DNA of 64,000 nt from a virus: the IMG/VR virus record IMGVR_UViG_3300042691_015370, positions 1 through 64,000 of that record. One strand, 5' to 3'. Positions 15,337 through 23,343 of this stretch are shown in pieces. The position numbers and the translations under genes are program-made. Position 1 is the first letter of the stretch. The number at the start of each line of letters is the position of its first letter. Under the pieces are notes generated by a model that had not been told where the DNA came from, searched no databases, and saw only the letters and a program-made list of their open reading frames with translations.

Positions 15337-15702
15337 ATGAGACTGAAGGAATATGTGGACACGCTGAGCTTGATGCCGCTGAAGATGCCGGTCAAGTTCG
15401 CTAACGGAGATAACGTCGGTCCATTGACTACGTGGCGTGGTGACTACCGAAAGGTCACGATTCCGGTGTGCGATTACACCGTCATGTCGGTGGCAGAGCT
15501 TTTGGTTGATGCCGCTGAAGTCATGAACGGTCGAGAGATGATCGGATACAAGGGTGGAGAGTTCTACATGAACGAGAACACTCCAGTCTACGCAGATGAT
15601 TATGGTCAGTGTACATACGAGGTTCCGGCAGGGATCGTTGTTGCTGGAGACACTGTGATCATTGCAACATACAATGTTGCTGAATACGTGGAGTGGATGT
15701 AA
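15337..15702 (+). CDS. Hypothetical protein
   Basis: A 121-residue alpha/beta protein with TWRGDYRKVTIPV and VMSVAELLVDAAEVMNG. The TWRG motif occurs in a small phage family of unknown role (recalled). AGGAGACAG precedes the start; TAATG into the next gene. Confidence 0.65.
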   Translation: MRLKEYVDTLSLMPLKMPVKFANGDNVGPLTTWRGDYRKVTIPVCDYTVMSVAELLVDAAEVMNGREMIGYKGGEFYMNENTPVYADDYGQCTYEVPAGIVVAGDTVIIATYNVAEYVEWM

Positions 15703-16079
15703 TGAGTTGGTGGGCACACCTTGAGTGCAAGTCATGCGGCGGAACAGATGGCGAGAACGGTTACAGAGAGTGGAATTACACCCATAACTGCAACGGCATG
15801 GCAAATACTGTGCTGGATGAGTCTGGGTTTGAGCGTCCACCTCGCAAGGGCATTTCTGACATGAAGGAGTCTTGGTGGGCTATCCTGAATGGCATGGAGG
15901 GTCCAGAGGGCGCAGCAATGCTGAACACGATCGTGCGAGGTATTGAAGCTGACCCTGTGCGGTTCGGTTCCATGAACCCTGACAATGGTTGGGGGGACAG
16001 AGATAGTTTTGTTAAGGTGCTGCGTGCAATGCGTGACGCTGTGCCTGAGACTCCTACAGTTTGGAGAACATCGGGATGA
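15702..16079 (+). CDS. Conserved phage protein with CxxC and NYTHN motif
   Basis: A 125-residue protein. MSWWAHLECKSCGG at the N terminus, NYTHNCNGM at residues 27-35, then GMEGPEGAAMLNTIVRGIEA and DNGWGDRDSFVKVLRAMRD. These three motifs in this order define a recurrent phage protein family without known activity (recalled). Confidence 0.75.
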   Translation: MSWWAHLECKSCGGTDGENGYREWNYTHNCNGMANTVLDESGFERPPRKGISDMKESWWAILNGMEGPEGAAMLNTIVRGIEADPVRFGSMNPDNGWGDRDSFVKVLRAMRDAVPETPTVWRTSG

Positions 16080-16315
16080 GTAAGGTAGATGAAGCCGTTG
16101 AGAATCTTATTGAGGTTCTCGTTGAGGAATATAAGACTCCCCCCAAGCGAATGGTGCGCATTGATGGATATGTGTACTGCGGTGTTGAGGGCTGTGTCCA
16201 TGAAGATACGATGGACCCGTTTGGATACGGTGGTAACACCAACTGCGTTAAGTCAGAGCATCGACCCATTTTCGCCTACACTCGTAAGTGGGATACGCCG
16301 GGGGAGAACCTGTGA
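16076..16315 (+). CDS. Hypothetical Cys/His protein
   Basis: Seventy-nine residues, ATGA-coupled. YCGVEGCVHEDT and a later Cys give a possible metal site. N-terminal amphipathic helix (DEAVENLIEVLVEEY). No family recognised. Confidence 0.6.
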   Translation: MSKVDEAVENLIEVLVEEYKTPPKRMVRIDGYVYCGVEGCVHEDTMDPFGYGGNTNCVKSEHRPIFAYTRKWDTPGENL

Positions 16316-16431
16316 ATCTCGTGGAAGCATATACAGCGCTACTGTGGATTGTTATGGTTATTATCACCGTAGTTCTTAGCTATCTGATTGGTCGCTTGCA
16401 TGGATCAATAGCTGAAAGGAAAAAGCAGTGA
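16312..16431 (+). CDS. 39-residue transmembrane protein
   Basis: GTG start in a GTGA overlap. MNLVEAYTALLWIVMVIITV continues into a single hydrophobic helix followed by a basic tail (GRLHGSIAERKKQ). Stop overlaps the next GTG. Role unknown. Confidence 0.55.
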   Translation: MNLVEAYTALLWIVMVIITVVLSYLIGRLHGSIAERKKQ

Positions 16432-16637
16432 CTGAAACTACATGGGACACTGACGAAGTTGAGCGATGGATCGACAACGACGAAGGTATCTACAATACTT
16501 TCCACAGCCCAACCGGAAGATTCCATGGTTCTGCCGTGGAACTTCGCAACTTCTTCACTGAGTTTCCGATTGAGGGCGTAGACTTGGAAGAGGTTGACTG
16601 GGATCAGATTGTTGAAGATATGAGCGTGGAGGATTAG
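16428..16637 (+). CDS. Hypothetical acidic protein
   Basis: Sixty-nine residues, GTGA-coupled, ending TAG. Very acidic and aromatic (DLEEVDWDQIVEDMSVED). The reading frame stays open after the TAG into the next zinc-knuckle gene, so occasional readthrough would fuse the two. Confidence 0.65.
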   Translation: MTETTWDTDEVERWIDNDEGIYNTFHSPTGRFHGSAVELRNFFTEFPIEGVDLEEVDWDQIVEDMSVED

Positions 16638-16640
16638 GTA

Positions 16641-16802
16641 CTGTCTGATCATTGGTGTGAGAGGTGCGGCGAGAAGTTTCAGCCGCTTCAAGCTAACTAC
16701 CACAACGGATTTGATGCAGACACTCTCTGCTCAGACTGTTGTGACCTTGCTAATGAGGAACAGTTTTACCTCAACGAAGTTCAAAGGTGTGGTGGCGAAT
16801 GA
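16641..16802 (+). CDS. Zinc-knuckle protein with CTG start or TAG readthrough
   Basis: Fifty-three residues: LSDHWCERCGEKFQPLQANY and later LCSDCCDLANEEQF. Two CxxC pairs make a clear zinc-binding protein, and the stop shares four bases (ATGA) with the macro-domain gene. No ATG, GTG or TTG exists in frame. CTG at 16641 stands seven bases after GGAGG and is the best start; the alternative is readthrough of the TAG at 16635. Confidence 0.6.
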   Translation: MSDHWCERCGEKFQPLQANYHNGFDADTLCSDCCDLANEEQFYLNEVQRCGGE

Positions 16803-17269
16803 TTGAGGTTATTGAACAGAACTTGCTAGAGATTCAGCGAGGCATTATCTGCCATCAAGTTAACACAAACGGTGTCATGGGTGCTGGGATTGCGTTGCAA
16901 ATCGCTCAGATGTACCCTCAGGTGCTGGATGAGTACCAGACGATGTGTCTAGAGTTCTTTGATGACGAACTGCTTGGTAAGGCTCAGATCATACAAGTTG
17001 ACGATGAGCTTTATGTAGCCAACCTGTTTGCACAGAGACTAGGGCGCACCAAGTACGGGCGAGCGACACTGTATGATCCCACCACAATGGCGTGGGACGA
17101 GGTATATCAATCCGCCTACGATCTAGGGTTCTGTGGATTCAACACCGCAGTGATTGATGTGTACATGCCATACATGATGGGATGTGGGCTTGGTGGTGGT
17201 GAATGGGACATCTACTCAACCATTGTTGACGTTCACTGCCCCGGAGTCATTGCCTGCAAACTTGTTTAG
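16799..17269 (+). CDS. Macro-domain protein
   Basis: A 156-residue protein of the ADP-ribose-binding macro fold. ICHQVNTNGVMGAGIALQIA near the N terminus is the characteristic N-x-x-G-x-M-G-x-G-I-A ligand loop, and MPYMMGCGLGGGEWDIY matches the second loop (GxGxGG-W). Family members bind ADP-ribose or hydrolyse ADP-ribose-1''-phosphate, which arises from tRNA repair, or remove ADP-ribose from targets. A counter-defence role against ADP-ribosylating or NAD-based defences is possible (inference). ATGA-coupled to the zinc-knuckle gene. Confidence 0.88.
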   Translation: MIEVIEQNLLEIQRGIICHQVNTNGVMGAGIALQIAQMYPQVLDEYQTMCLEFFDDELLGKAQIIQVDDELYVANLFAQRLGRTKYGRATLYDPTTMAWDEVYQSAYDLGFCGFNTAVIDVYMPYMMGCGLGGGEWDIYSTIVDVHCPGVIACKLV

Positions 17270-17314
17270 TTCAGCGGCAAAACCGAAACTAAGAAAACGA
17301 CAATAGGAGCAGTT

Positions 17315-17479
17315 ATGACAACAGTAGAGATTGCCCCACCAAGTGCCAGAGAGCTTCTGCTCTTGGCAGAGATTGACCGATTTCTCACCGTGATCGGAGC
17401 GAGCGAGCGTTCCCTTGTCTCATCTTCAGACGTTGTGGACTTCGCTCTCGACCTTCGCAGGATTATTGACAACAACTAG
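17315..17479 (+). CDS. Hypothetical 54-residue helical protein
   Basis: ATG behind ATAGGAGCAG. MTTVEIAPPSARELLLLAEI and a second helix (VVDFALDLRRIIDNN) suggest a helical hairpin. Not linked to a known family. Confidence 0.55.
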   Translation: MTTVEIAPPSARELLLLAEIDRFLTVIGASERSLVSSSDVVDFALDLRRIIDNN

Positions 17480-17517
17480 CCAACTTGTGCTAGAGTTCAG
17501 GAAACAGGGAGTTAAAC

Positions 17518-17715
17518 ATGGAAACGCAGGAAAAGAAGTTGTGGTGTACTGTATCTATTCTGCCCAGTGAGCAGTTGCCGATGGAGATTTTCGAGAGCAA
17601 GGCAGACGCATATACTTTCAAGTCAGAGCATCCTCTCGGCAAGTATATGTCCGTCATTAGATACAACCGTGTCGAAGGGGAGACGTACTCCAAGTACAGT
17701 GATGAAGATGACTAA
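17518..17715 (+). CDS. Hypothetical protein
   Basis: Sixty-five residues behind CAGGGAG. Beta-alpha-beta pattern, LWCTVSILPSEQLPMEIF then a helix with KADAYTFKSEH, acidic end. Function unknown. Confidence 0.6.
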   Translation: METQEKKLWCTVSILPSEQLPMEIFESKADAYTFKSEHPLGKYMSVIRYNRVEGETYSKYSDEDD

Positions 17716-17727
17716 AGGAGACTGAGA

Positions 17728-18122
17728 GTGCCATCTTCCCCCGCCCACTTCAGTACTCTATTCGCATAGCTGAAGCCAATGATACGTACCCTAAGTGGTC
17801 ATTGGGTGCCACTATTGTACGTGGTGGCAACGTGCTAGCTGTTGGGCAGTCACGATTGAACTGCAATCCCGGTTGGTGCGACTTTGATCAGCCCGGTATC
17901 CGTGAGCGTGTATCCCTGCACGCTGAAGAATCAGCCTTGCGACGATGTGGCAATGCACGCAGAGCTAGCGTGTACGTTGCACGCATTGGTCGTAACGGTA
18001 GAATTGGGTTGGCGAAGCCGTGCAAGCGTTGTCGTAAGCTACTGATTGAGGCTGGTGTTCGGCGGGTGATTTACACCGTTGATCCAACCACCTACTCTGT
18101 GTGGACGCCTTATGATGACTGA
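17728..18122 (+). CDS. Cytidine/dCMP-deaminase-like protein, frameshift or odd start
   Basis: The zinc-dependent deaminase core is complete: SLHAEESALRRC (HAE) and KPCKRCRKLL (PCxxC). The first helix and strand (QYSIRIAEANDTYPKWSLGA) lie upstream of the first ordinary start in frame, TTG 17802, which would cut the fold. A GTG at 17728 with AAAGGAG seven bases before it reads MPSSP and meets a run of five C; slipping back one base there joins the deaminase frame. This could be programmed frameshifting, a lost base or a sequencing error. Products likely act in nucleotide salvage or base modification. Confidence 0.65.
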
Positions 18123-18435
18123 CGATATTGATGATATCGTTGAGCGAGTAAGAATGTGTGTAGCTGAGGCTGGTTATGATCCCATTTGGATCACACCAAT
18201 GCCGCCAGAAGCTCAAGAGCAGGGCTTTTACTTCGCTAACGAATACATGATGATTCCACATGATGTATGCTGGAGAGCACGAGAAATTGCCCTAGTAGGT
18301 GAACCCAAGTGCTTTAGCTGTTCGACTAGACACCTGAAGATGATCAAGCATAAAGAATGCAGAGCAGTACGACGACTTGAGTTGAACTGCGGCGCATACG
18401 AAGACAAGGAGACAAATGATCCCCACGAAGCCTGA
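18115..18435 (+). CDS. Hypothetical protein with CxxC
   Basis: A 106-residue protein; ATG 18112 is an equal alternative. Contains KCFSCSTRHLKMIKHKEC, a possible zinc site with three Cys and one His. Overlaps the deaminase and rIIA-like genes on either side. Confidence 0.6.
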   Translation: MTDDIDDIVERVRMCVAEAGYDPIWITPMPPEAQEQGFYFANEYMMIPHDVCWRAREIALVGEPKCFSCSTRHLKMIKHKECRAVRRLELNCGAYEDKETNDPHEA

Positions 18436-20461
18436 TGTGAAGGCAAACATTCACGGTCTGGAGACTCAGCAGTTCACCATCAAGGTGAACAACAAGAGTT
18501 TCCGGGTCCTGCTGGATGGCTTGTACACTGACAAGCCCCAGTCCATTATCCGAGAGCTTTGGACCAACGCTCTTGATTCCCATGTTGCTGCCGGTGTGGC
18601 CGATGAGCCGTTCCACTGCCAGCTTCCCACCTACATCGACCCTACCTTCACCGTTCGTGACTACGGCACGTCGATGGATCATCAGACTGTGATGAACGTC
18701 TACACGTCGTTGTTCGATTCGGACAAGGAAGATACCAACGAGCAGACCGGGTGTCTTGGACTTGGTTCCAAGTCTCCCTTCTCATACACTGACGCATTCG
18801 ACGTCTTTGCCTACTCTGGCACCGAGAAGCGGTTCTACCTCGCTGCGATGAATGATGATGGTATCCCTACCATTACTCACCTCAAGTCTGAGCCATGCGG
18901 TGATCCTCGTGGCATTGAGGTGCGGTTCCCGGTACAGACCCTCCATGTCACAGACTTCCAGCGTGCAGCCACCAAGGTTGCTATTGGCTTCGATGTCCGT
19001 CCCACCATTGTCGGTGGCGATGTTGAGCCTCCTGACGCAATCTTTGAGGCTGAGACGTTCCGTATCATGGCTCCGAACTCTTACATCGGTTCGGATCGTG
19101 GCTACGTTCGTCAGGGTCCGGTTGTCTACCCCATCCCCTACCAGTTCTTCCACAATCTGGATGAGGATGTCCGTTATCTGATTCAGGACGGTCACTCCTT
19201 CATTGTGGACGTGCCGATTGGTAGCGTTGAGTTCACCGCTAGCCGTGAGGCTTTGCAGTTGACCGATGCAACTACCAAGTACCTGACCACCGCTGTCAAT
19301 GAAGCCTTTCGTGATGTGCGAGAGACTGCCCTTGCTGACATCAAGGAGCAGGACTCGTACATGAACGCCTACAAGTCCTACAACGCTTGGGGCGAGTTCC
19401 TGCGACTTGGTGACATTGAGGCTCATGGCCGGATGATCTACGCCAATAAGACTGGTTTGATCCCGATCCTTAACAATGGCCCGATTCCCAAGATCATGCG
19501 TTCCGGTAGTCGTGGTCTGAGCGAGGTGTCGTGGTCGAGCAACGGTGAGATCTTCTTCAAGATTGATGACATTCCCAACATGCGGTTTGTGATCGACTCA
19601 CCGGCGATCAAGGCTCCCCGCAAGCGTAAGCGCTTCATGGAGTTCGCCAAGAAGAACAAGCTTGCCTACTGGCTGCACCATCCCACTGGCGAAGAGATCA
19701 TTCGTCTGATGCGACTCCTTGATCTGGACCGTGACCAGTTCATGAAGGTGTCTGATCTGGACGATGTTGATCCTCCTGAGCGTGACACTTACTCGTCCAG
19801 CACTGGCCGCAGCGTTGCGTCTGGTCTGTACAGCGTTGCTCTGCGACCCAGCAGTGTCGGTGATTTTCCGATCACTGACCGACCCTCTGAGATTCCTGAG
19901 GGTACGTCGTACTACTGGATGCCGATTGACAAGGCTATCGCCAGCGAGCAGATTTACCTTGAGGGTCTGAGCTACGTGCGCTTTGATGATCGTCAGAACT
20001 TGAAGATGTTCTTGCGACCACTGCACGCCTTCGGTGAGTACCGTCCAGTCTATCTGATGACGCCTCGTGCTCAGAAGAAGTACAGCCCAGACGACAATGA
20101 TCGTCTGGATGTTGCCTTCAAGGCAGTGATTCGGGATAACGCAGAGACTATCTGTGATATGCTGGAGATTCCTCGTTCGATGGACTTCGGTTACAACCGT
20201 TATGGTCGATCAATCATCGAGAAGATGGTTGCGAGCCATGATGGTTTCGATGAGGATTTGTGCAGTCTGGTTGTGCGATTCAAGCACACATTCAAGGACC
20301 TTGGGTTTGAGGATGCAGTTGCTCGTCGTGAGATTGTGGTCACGGATATCAAGGCTAAGTACCCTATGGTGTTCAATCCAGATGATCACGATGTGAAGCA
20401 GTACATCGAACTCATCGACTTTTTGGAAGAAGCAAACAACAACAAGGAGGATGGTAACTAA
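18416..20461 (+). CDS. rIIA-like protein (GHKL ATPase N terminus)
   Basis: A 681-residue protein. Residues 42-50 (RELWTNALDSH) form the N-box of the Hsp90/gyrase/MutL ATP-binding fold, followed by RDYGTSMD (D-x-G motif) and GCLGLGSKSPFSYTD (G2 loop). The long remainder resembles phage T4 rIIA, which with rIIB protects infected cells against a prophage exclusion system and is membrane-associated. AAGGAGACAA gives a strong start. It stands directly before its rIIB partner with two bases between stop and ATG. Higher GC codon use than the small genes before it suggests high expression. Confidence 0.85.
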   Translation: MIPTKPDVKANIHGLETQQFTIKVNNKSFRVLLDGLYTDKPQSIIRELWTNALDSHVAAGVADEPFHCQLPTYIDPTFTVRDYGTSMDHQTVMNVYTSLFDSDKEDTNEQTGCLGLGSKSPFSYTDAFDVFAYSGTEKRFYLAAMNDDGIPTITHLKSEPCGDPRGIEVRFPVQTLHVTDFQRAATKVAIGFDVRPTIVGGDVEPPDAIFEAETFRIMAPNSYIGSDRGYVRQGPVVYPIPYQFFHNLDEDVRYLIQDGHSFIVDVPIGSVEFTASREALQLTDATTKYLTTAVNEAFRDVRETALADIKEQDSYMNAYKSYNAWGEFLRLGDIEAHGRMIYANKTGLIPILNNGPIPKIMRSGSRGLSEVSWSSNGEIFFKIDDIPNMRFVIDSPAIKAPRKRKRFMEFAKKNKLAYWLHHPTGEEIIRLMRLLDLDRDQFMKVSDLDDVDPPERDTYSSSTGRSVASGLYSVALRPSSVGDFPITDRPSEIPEGTSYYWMPIDKAIASEQIYLEGLSYVRFDDRQNLKMFLRPLHAFGEYRPVYLMTPRAQKKYSPDDNDRLDVAFKAVIRDNAETICDMLEIPRSMDFGYNRYGRSIIEKMVASHDGFDEDLCSLVVRFKHTFKDLGFEDAVARREIVVTDIKAKYPMVFNPDDHDVKQYIELIDFLEEANNNKEDGN

Positions 20462-20463
20462 CC

Positions 20464-21408
20464 ATGACTTCAAAGTACCCTAGCATCATGAGTCCTCGGA
20501 CTCTTTCTGTCATCATTGATGGTGACACCTACCATGTCAATCGTCCCGATGAGGACGGTGACACTACCCATTGGGACCGTGTAAAGGCGGCTCTCAATGA
20601 TCCAACCATCACCGACGAAGAGATGTTGCGACTCGTCTCCCCGGCACGAGCAGTGCAGAATGCTCTTGATAACATCACCGATGATGTCAAGGATGTGTAT
20701 GCTGCTGCTGGTCTGGTGCGTCTTGAGGGCGGTGTTCTCTACTTCGATGACGAAGAGGTGAACAACACTCTGTCTGAGCGTATCATTGACATTCTCAATG
20801 AGGGTCTGGATGTGTTGCCGTGGATCAAGTTTGCGGATAACGTGTTCAAGAACCCTGCGCCATTCTCACGAGATGAGCTTTACCTTTTCTTGGAGAATGC
20901 CAACCTTCCCATCACTGAGGATGGTTGCTTCTTGGCGTACAAGAATGTCCGCAATGATTACAAGGACATCAACAGCGGCACGTTCGACAACAGCATCGGT
21001 GCTATCTGCGAGATGCCCCGAGAGGAAGTTGACCCCGATAGGTACCGCACCTGCTCGGCTGGTCTGCACTTCTGCTCCAAGGACTACCTCCCGCACTTCA
21101 GTCACTACGCTGGTGGTCACACGATGGTCGTGAAGATCAATCCGACCGACGTGGTGTCTATCCCTGCTGACTACAACAACAGCAAGGGCCGCTGCTGGCG
21201 CTACGAGGTGGTCGGTGAGATCCCCACCACCCGTGCTCAGACTCACCGCTGGAAGCCTCTGGTGGACGCTGAGTGGACCGCTGAGGTCACTGACCCTCAG
21301 TGGGATGAGCCTGAGGGTGTGACGGTGGCTGAGATTGAGGATGTCGCCCCAACAGCCCCGGAGCAGAAGAAGGGTAACCGCTTCAAGAAGTGGCTGCGCC
21401 GCAACTGA
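20464..21408 (+). CDS. rIIB-like protein
   Basis: A 314-residue protein. The C-terminal half holds the rIIB signature: LAYKNVRNDYKDINSGTFDN followed by GAICEMPREEVD and TCSAGLHFCSKDYLPHF. T4 rIIB works with rIIA; in many phages the domain occurs without known activity. It is the last gene of this transcription unit: a terminator hairpin follows 26 bases after the stop. The tail is basic (KKGNRFKKWLRRN). Confidence 0.85.
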   Translation: MTSKYPSIMSPRTLSVIIDGDTYHVNRPDEDGDTTHWDRVKAALNDPTITDEEMLRLVSPARAVQNALDNITDDVKDVYAAAGLVRLEGGVLYFDDEEVNNTLSERIIDILNEGLDVLPWIKFADNVFKNPAPFSRDELYLFLENANLPITEDGCFLAYKNVRNDYKDINSGTFDNSIGAICEMPREEVDPDRYRTCSAGLHFCSKDYLPHFSHYAGGHTMVVKINPTDVVSIPADYNNSKGRCWRYEVVGEIPTTRAQTHRWKPLVDAEWTAEVTDPQWDEPEGVTVAEIEDVAPTAPEQKKGNRFKKWLRRN

Positions 21409-21434
21409 CGCTCTACTAGATCTCTATCGGCATG

Positions 21435-21462
21435 AAGGGGGCGGGCCATGGTCCGTCCCCTT
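21435..21462 (+). terminator. Intrinsic terminator after rIIB-like gene
   Basis: AAGGGGGCGG, loop GCCATGGT, then CCGTCCCCTT, one G-T wobble, followed by TTTGTGTT. A GC-rich stem with a short U-rich tail between two transcription units. Confidence 0.75.
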
Positions 21463-21484
21463 TGTGTTGGTTGAGGAAGTTGGC

Positions 21485-21512
21485 TTGACTTTGAATCCAT
21501 CAGTTTGATAAG
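21485..21512 (+). promoter_or_regulatory. Possible sigma70-type promoter
   Basis: TTGACT, 16 bases, GATAAG. It lies just after the terminator and 80 bases before a stronger promoter, so the pair may give tandem starts for the 21.6 kb unit. Confidence 0.45.
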
Positions 21513-21563
21513 TTGATCGGGCTGAAGGCAAAGCAGGCCAAACGCAAACGAACAGAACACGGT

Positions 21564-21591
21564 TTGACAATTCGTGCAGGAATTTGATACT
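21564..21591 (+). promoter_or_regulatory. Strong sigma70-type promoter
   Basis: Consensus TTGACA, 16 bases, GATACT with TT before it. Transcription would start near 21598 and give a CA-rich, unstructured leader of about 68 bases with GAAGGAAAAC before the next ATG. Confidence 0.7.
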
Positions 21592-21665
21592 GTCTCTGTT
21601 CAAGTCAAATCCCGGCAACGGGACCAAACAGTAACAACAACAAACAAGAAGGAAAACACAACAAC

Positions 21666-22022
21666 ATGGCTACTACCAAGGCTACGGCCACCAAGGCTGA
21701 TACCCCGCAGTTTGAGATTCTCACCGAGGCTCCCCAGTTCCGTTCTGGCAAGGAGAAGTCGGCGCTACGTCTGGCGATGGAGAATCTTGAGGTGGGTCAG
21801 TCGATGACCACCGGCGTCATCGTGTCCGGTGAGACTCCTGCCACGCAGGAGGACAAGAATGCCATCGCTTCAGTGCGTCAGAAGGCGATTGAGATCAACA
21901 AGGCCCGCAACATGAAGGGTCTGTTCTCGGTCAAGGTTGACGTGCAGAACCGGGTCATCGTGAGCCGCAACGAGGGGCGTGCTGCCGACGCTCCCGGCAC
22001 GGCTGACGACAGCGATGTCTGA
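21666..22022 (+). CDS. Probably abundant early protein, unknown function
   Basis: A 118-residue protein with an Ala/Thr/Lys N terminus (MATTKATATKADTPQFEIL), a basic middle helix (SVRQKAIEINKARNMKG) and a disordered acidic tail. GC-rich, optimal-looking codons and the strong promoter just upstream suggest high expression. No family recognised. Confidence 0.75.
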   Translation: MATTKATATKADTPQFEILTEAPQFRSGKEKSALRLAMENLEVGQSMTTGVIVSGETPATQEDKNAIASVRQKAIEINKARNMKGLFSVKVDVQNRVIVSRNEGRAADAPGTADDSDV

Positions 22023-22140
22023 CTACTACGTCAATCATCCTCTACACATCATCCTCTGCCTTCTCACGGGCGGGCTGTGGCTGATCGTGTACATCCCGCT
22101 TCTTCTGAAGCAGGGCGAGGTGCGTAAGCAGCGTCGGTGA
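22015..22140 (+). CDS. 41-residue membrane protein
   Basis: Begins inside the previous gene. HPLHIILCLLTGGLWLIVYI forms one hydrophobic helix followed by LLLKQGEVRKQRR. The H..L..LTGGLWL motif recurs in short membrane proteins of phages and actinobacteria (recalled); some similar small proteins confer superinfection immunity, which is a guess here. Confidence 0.6.
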   Translation: MSDYYVNHPLHIILCLLTGGLWLIVYIPLLLKQGEVRKQRR

Positions 22141-22145
22141 ACTAA

Positions 22146-22195
22146 CTGACGGAAGTGGTCCGGGTGTGCTATTATCTCAATAGTGCGCCCGGACC
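22146..22195 (+). promoter_or_regulatory. Promoter with overlapping palindrome
   Basis: CTGACG, 18 bases, TATTAT makes a plausible promoter. A perfect 8-bp inverted repeat, GGTCCGGG (22158-22165) and CCCGGACC (22188-22195), brackets the -10 box and start point, so a dimeric repressor or an RNA hairpin in the 5' leader could act there. Confidence 0.5.
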
Positions 22196-22214
22196 TCTCC
22201 GTTTCTGAGGACAA

Positions 22215-22451
22215 ATGAACCGCACCATCAGCGCAATTATCGACATCGGGCCGGTTGACGACCCGCTTTCCAGAGATCATGCCCTAATGTTTGTCCACGA
22301 CTACATTCAGCGCATGATCCCCTCAAACCATGAGTTTGAGTATGATTTCCTTGATCTCGGCATTCAGGATGGCATCAATGGTGAGACTCAAGTGATGTTT
22401 TCGGCAGACGTACAGATTTGGAGTAACGATGACAGAAGAGGGGAAAATTGA
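22215..22451 (+). CDS. Hypothetical protein
   Basis: Seventy-eight residues behind GAGGACAA. Alternating strands and acidic loops (EYDFLDLGIQDGINGETQVM). Unknown; first gene after the palindromic promoter. Confidence 0.6.
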   Translation: MNRTISAIIDIGPVDDPLSRDHALMFVHDYIQRMIPSNHEFEYDFLDLGIQDGINGETQVMFSADVQIWSNDDRRGEN

Positions 22452-22725
22452 ACTCAGTAATCCACTTGCGAGCTATTTCGTAGAGGGCGAAGACGAAGAT
22501 CCCAATACGTATACGGCTATTATTGATCTATACGGCGAAACGGGTGAACGAGTAAGGTTGCTCTATGGTTCCTCTATTGAGGTTGACTCCTTTGCAGAGA
22601 TGCTTGTACGTGCTGGTGCTGATCTTGAGTACGCTGAAGATTATGGCATCAAGGCACTGGCTGATAAGGTCGGTCACGCCGACGAGGATGCCGAGCTAAC
22701 TATTCCAGATGAGTTTCTTGAGTGA
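22429..22725 (+). CDS. Hypothetical acidic protein
   Basis: Ninety-eight residues, overlapping the previous gene by 23 bases. Beta N-terminal half and helical C-terminal half with many acidic residues. No motif. Confidence 0.6.
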   Translation: MTEEGKIELSNPLASYFVEGEDEDPNTYTAIIDLYGETGERVRLLYGSSIEVDSFAEMLVRAGADLEYAEDYGIKALADKVGHADEDAELTIPDEFLE

Positions 22726-23117
22726 TGATTGAGATCTTTTCTATCGCAGGCACGAATGTGTCCAAAATCAGAGGTGGCACTGTGTTGTTTGATTGCAGCG
22801 AGTTGCCCGAACTACCACCATTGTCTGCTCTGCGACAGGAACACGGCAATCATGAGCTACTCGTCAGGCATTACTCTAGGATGCCCGCTGGCAGAAACCT
22901 GATTTATCAGAGTGTTGGACGCATCGTAGATGAGAAGATACGTTTTGCTGCGTTTGTCAGCGAGCATGGACAGTATCGCAGTCCAGCGATTGCTACCGCA
23001 GTTGGACAAGAGTTGTGTGACCGTGGGTGCAGGATCTACCTGACTCACGTCAACGTGAATGTACCCTCAGAAGAGCTTGTCCCAATCAGAAGAACTTGGG
23101 GAGAATATGAGTCTTGA
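22725..23117 (+). CDS. Hypothetical protein
   Basis: A 130-residue protein starting MIEIFSIAGTNV in a TGATG overlap; GTG 22722 is an alternative. GRNLIYQSVGRIVDEKIRFA and a C-terminal strand-loop region are protein-like, but the fold is unknown. Confidence 0.65.
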   Translation: MIEIFSIAGTNVSKIRGGTVLFDCSELPELPPLSALRQEHGNHELLVRHYSRMPAGRNLIYQSVGRIVDEKIRFAAFVSEHGQYRSPAIATAVGQELCDRGCRIYLTHVNVNVPSEELVPIRRTWGEYES

Positions 23118-23343
23118 GGATAATGTTATGAAGGCAGTTGATGCCGCTAGAGATTCAGCTATCTCAGCAATTGGTGCATCTGACAGGCTTTGGGAAGAGT
23201 TTCTGGACAGCACCAACACAGATCCAGACAATCCAGACGCTGAATCACTGTTTGGTTCATGGCTCGACTTCCAGAAAGATTTGGCCGCAGAGTATAGAGC
23301 AGAGCAGGTTGCATGGGAGGAAGAAAGAGGATATGACTACTAA
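23107..23343 (+). CDS. Hypothetical helical acidic protein
   Basis: Seventy-eight residues, nearly all helix, net strongly negative (DSTNTDPDNPDAESLFGSWL). Starts inside the previous gene. Unknown role. Confidence 0.6.
   Translation: MSLEDNVMKAVDAARDSAISAIGASDRLWEEFLDSTNTDPDNPDAESLFGSWLDFQKDLAAEYRAEQVAWEEERGYDY

Noticed and set aside
14905-15840. 311-codon open frame on the - strand
   Set aside because: Antisense to three coupled + genes with known-looking motifs (NYTHN, TWRG); no ribosome binding site; composition not protein-like.
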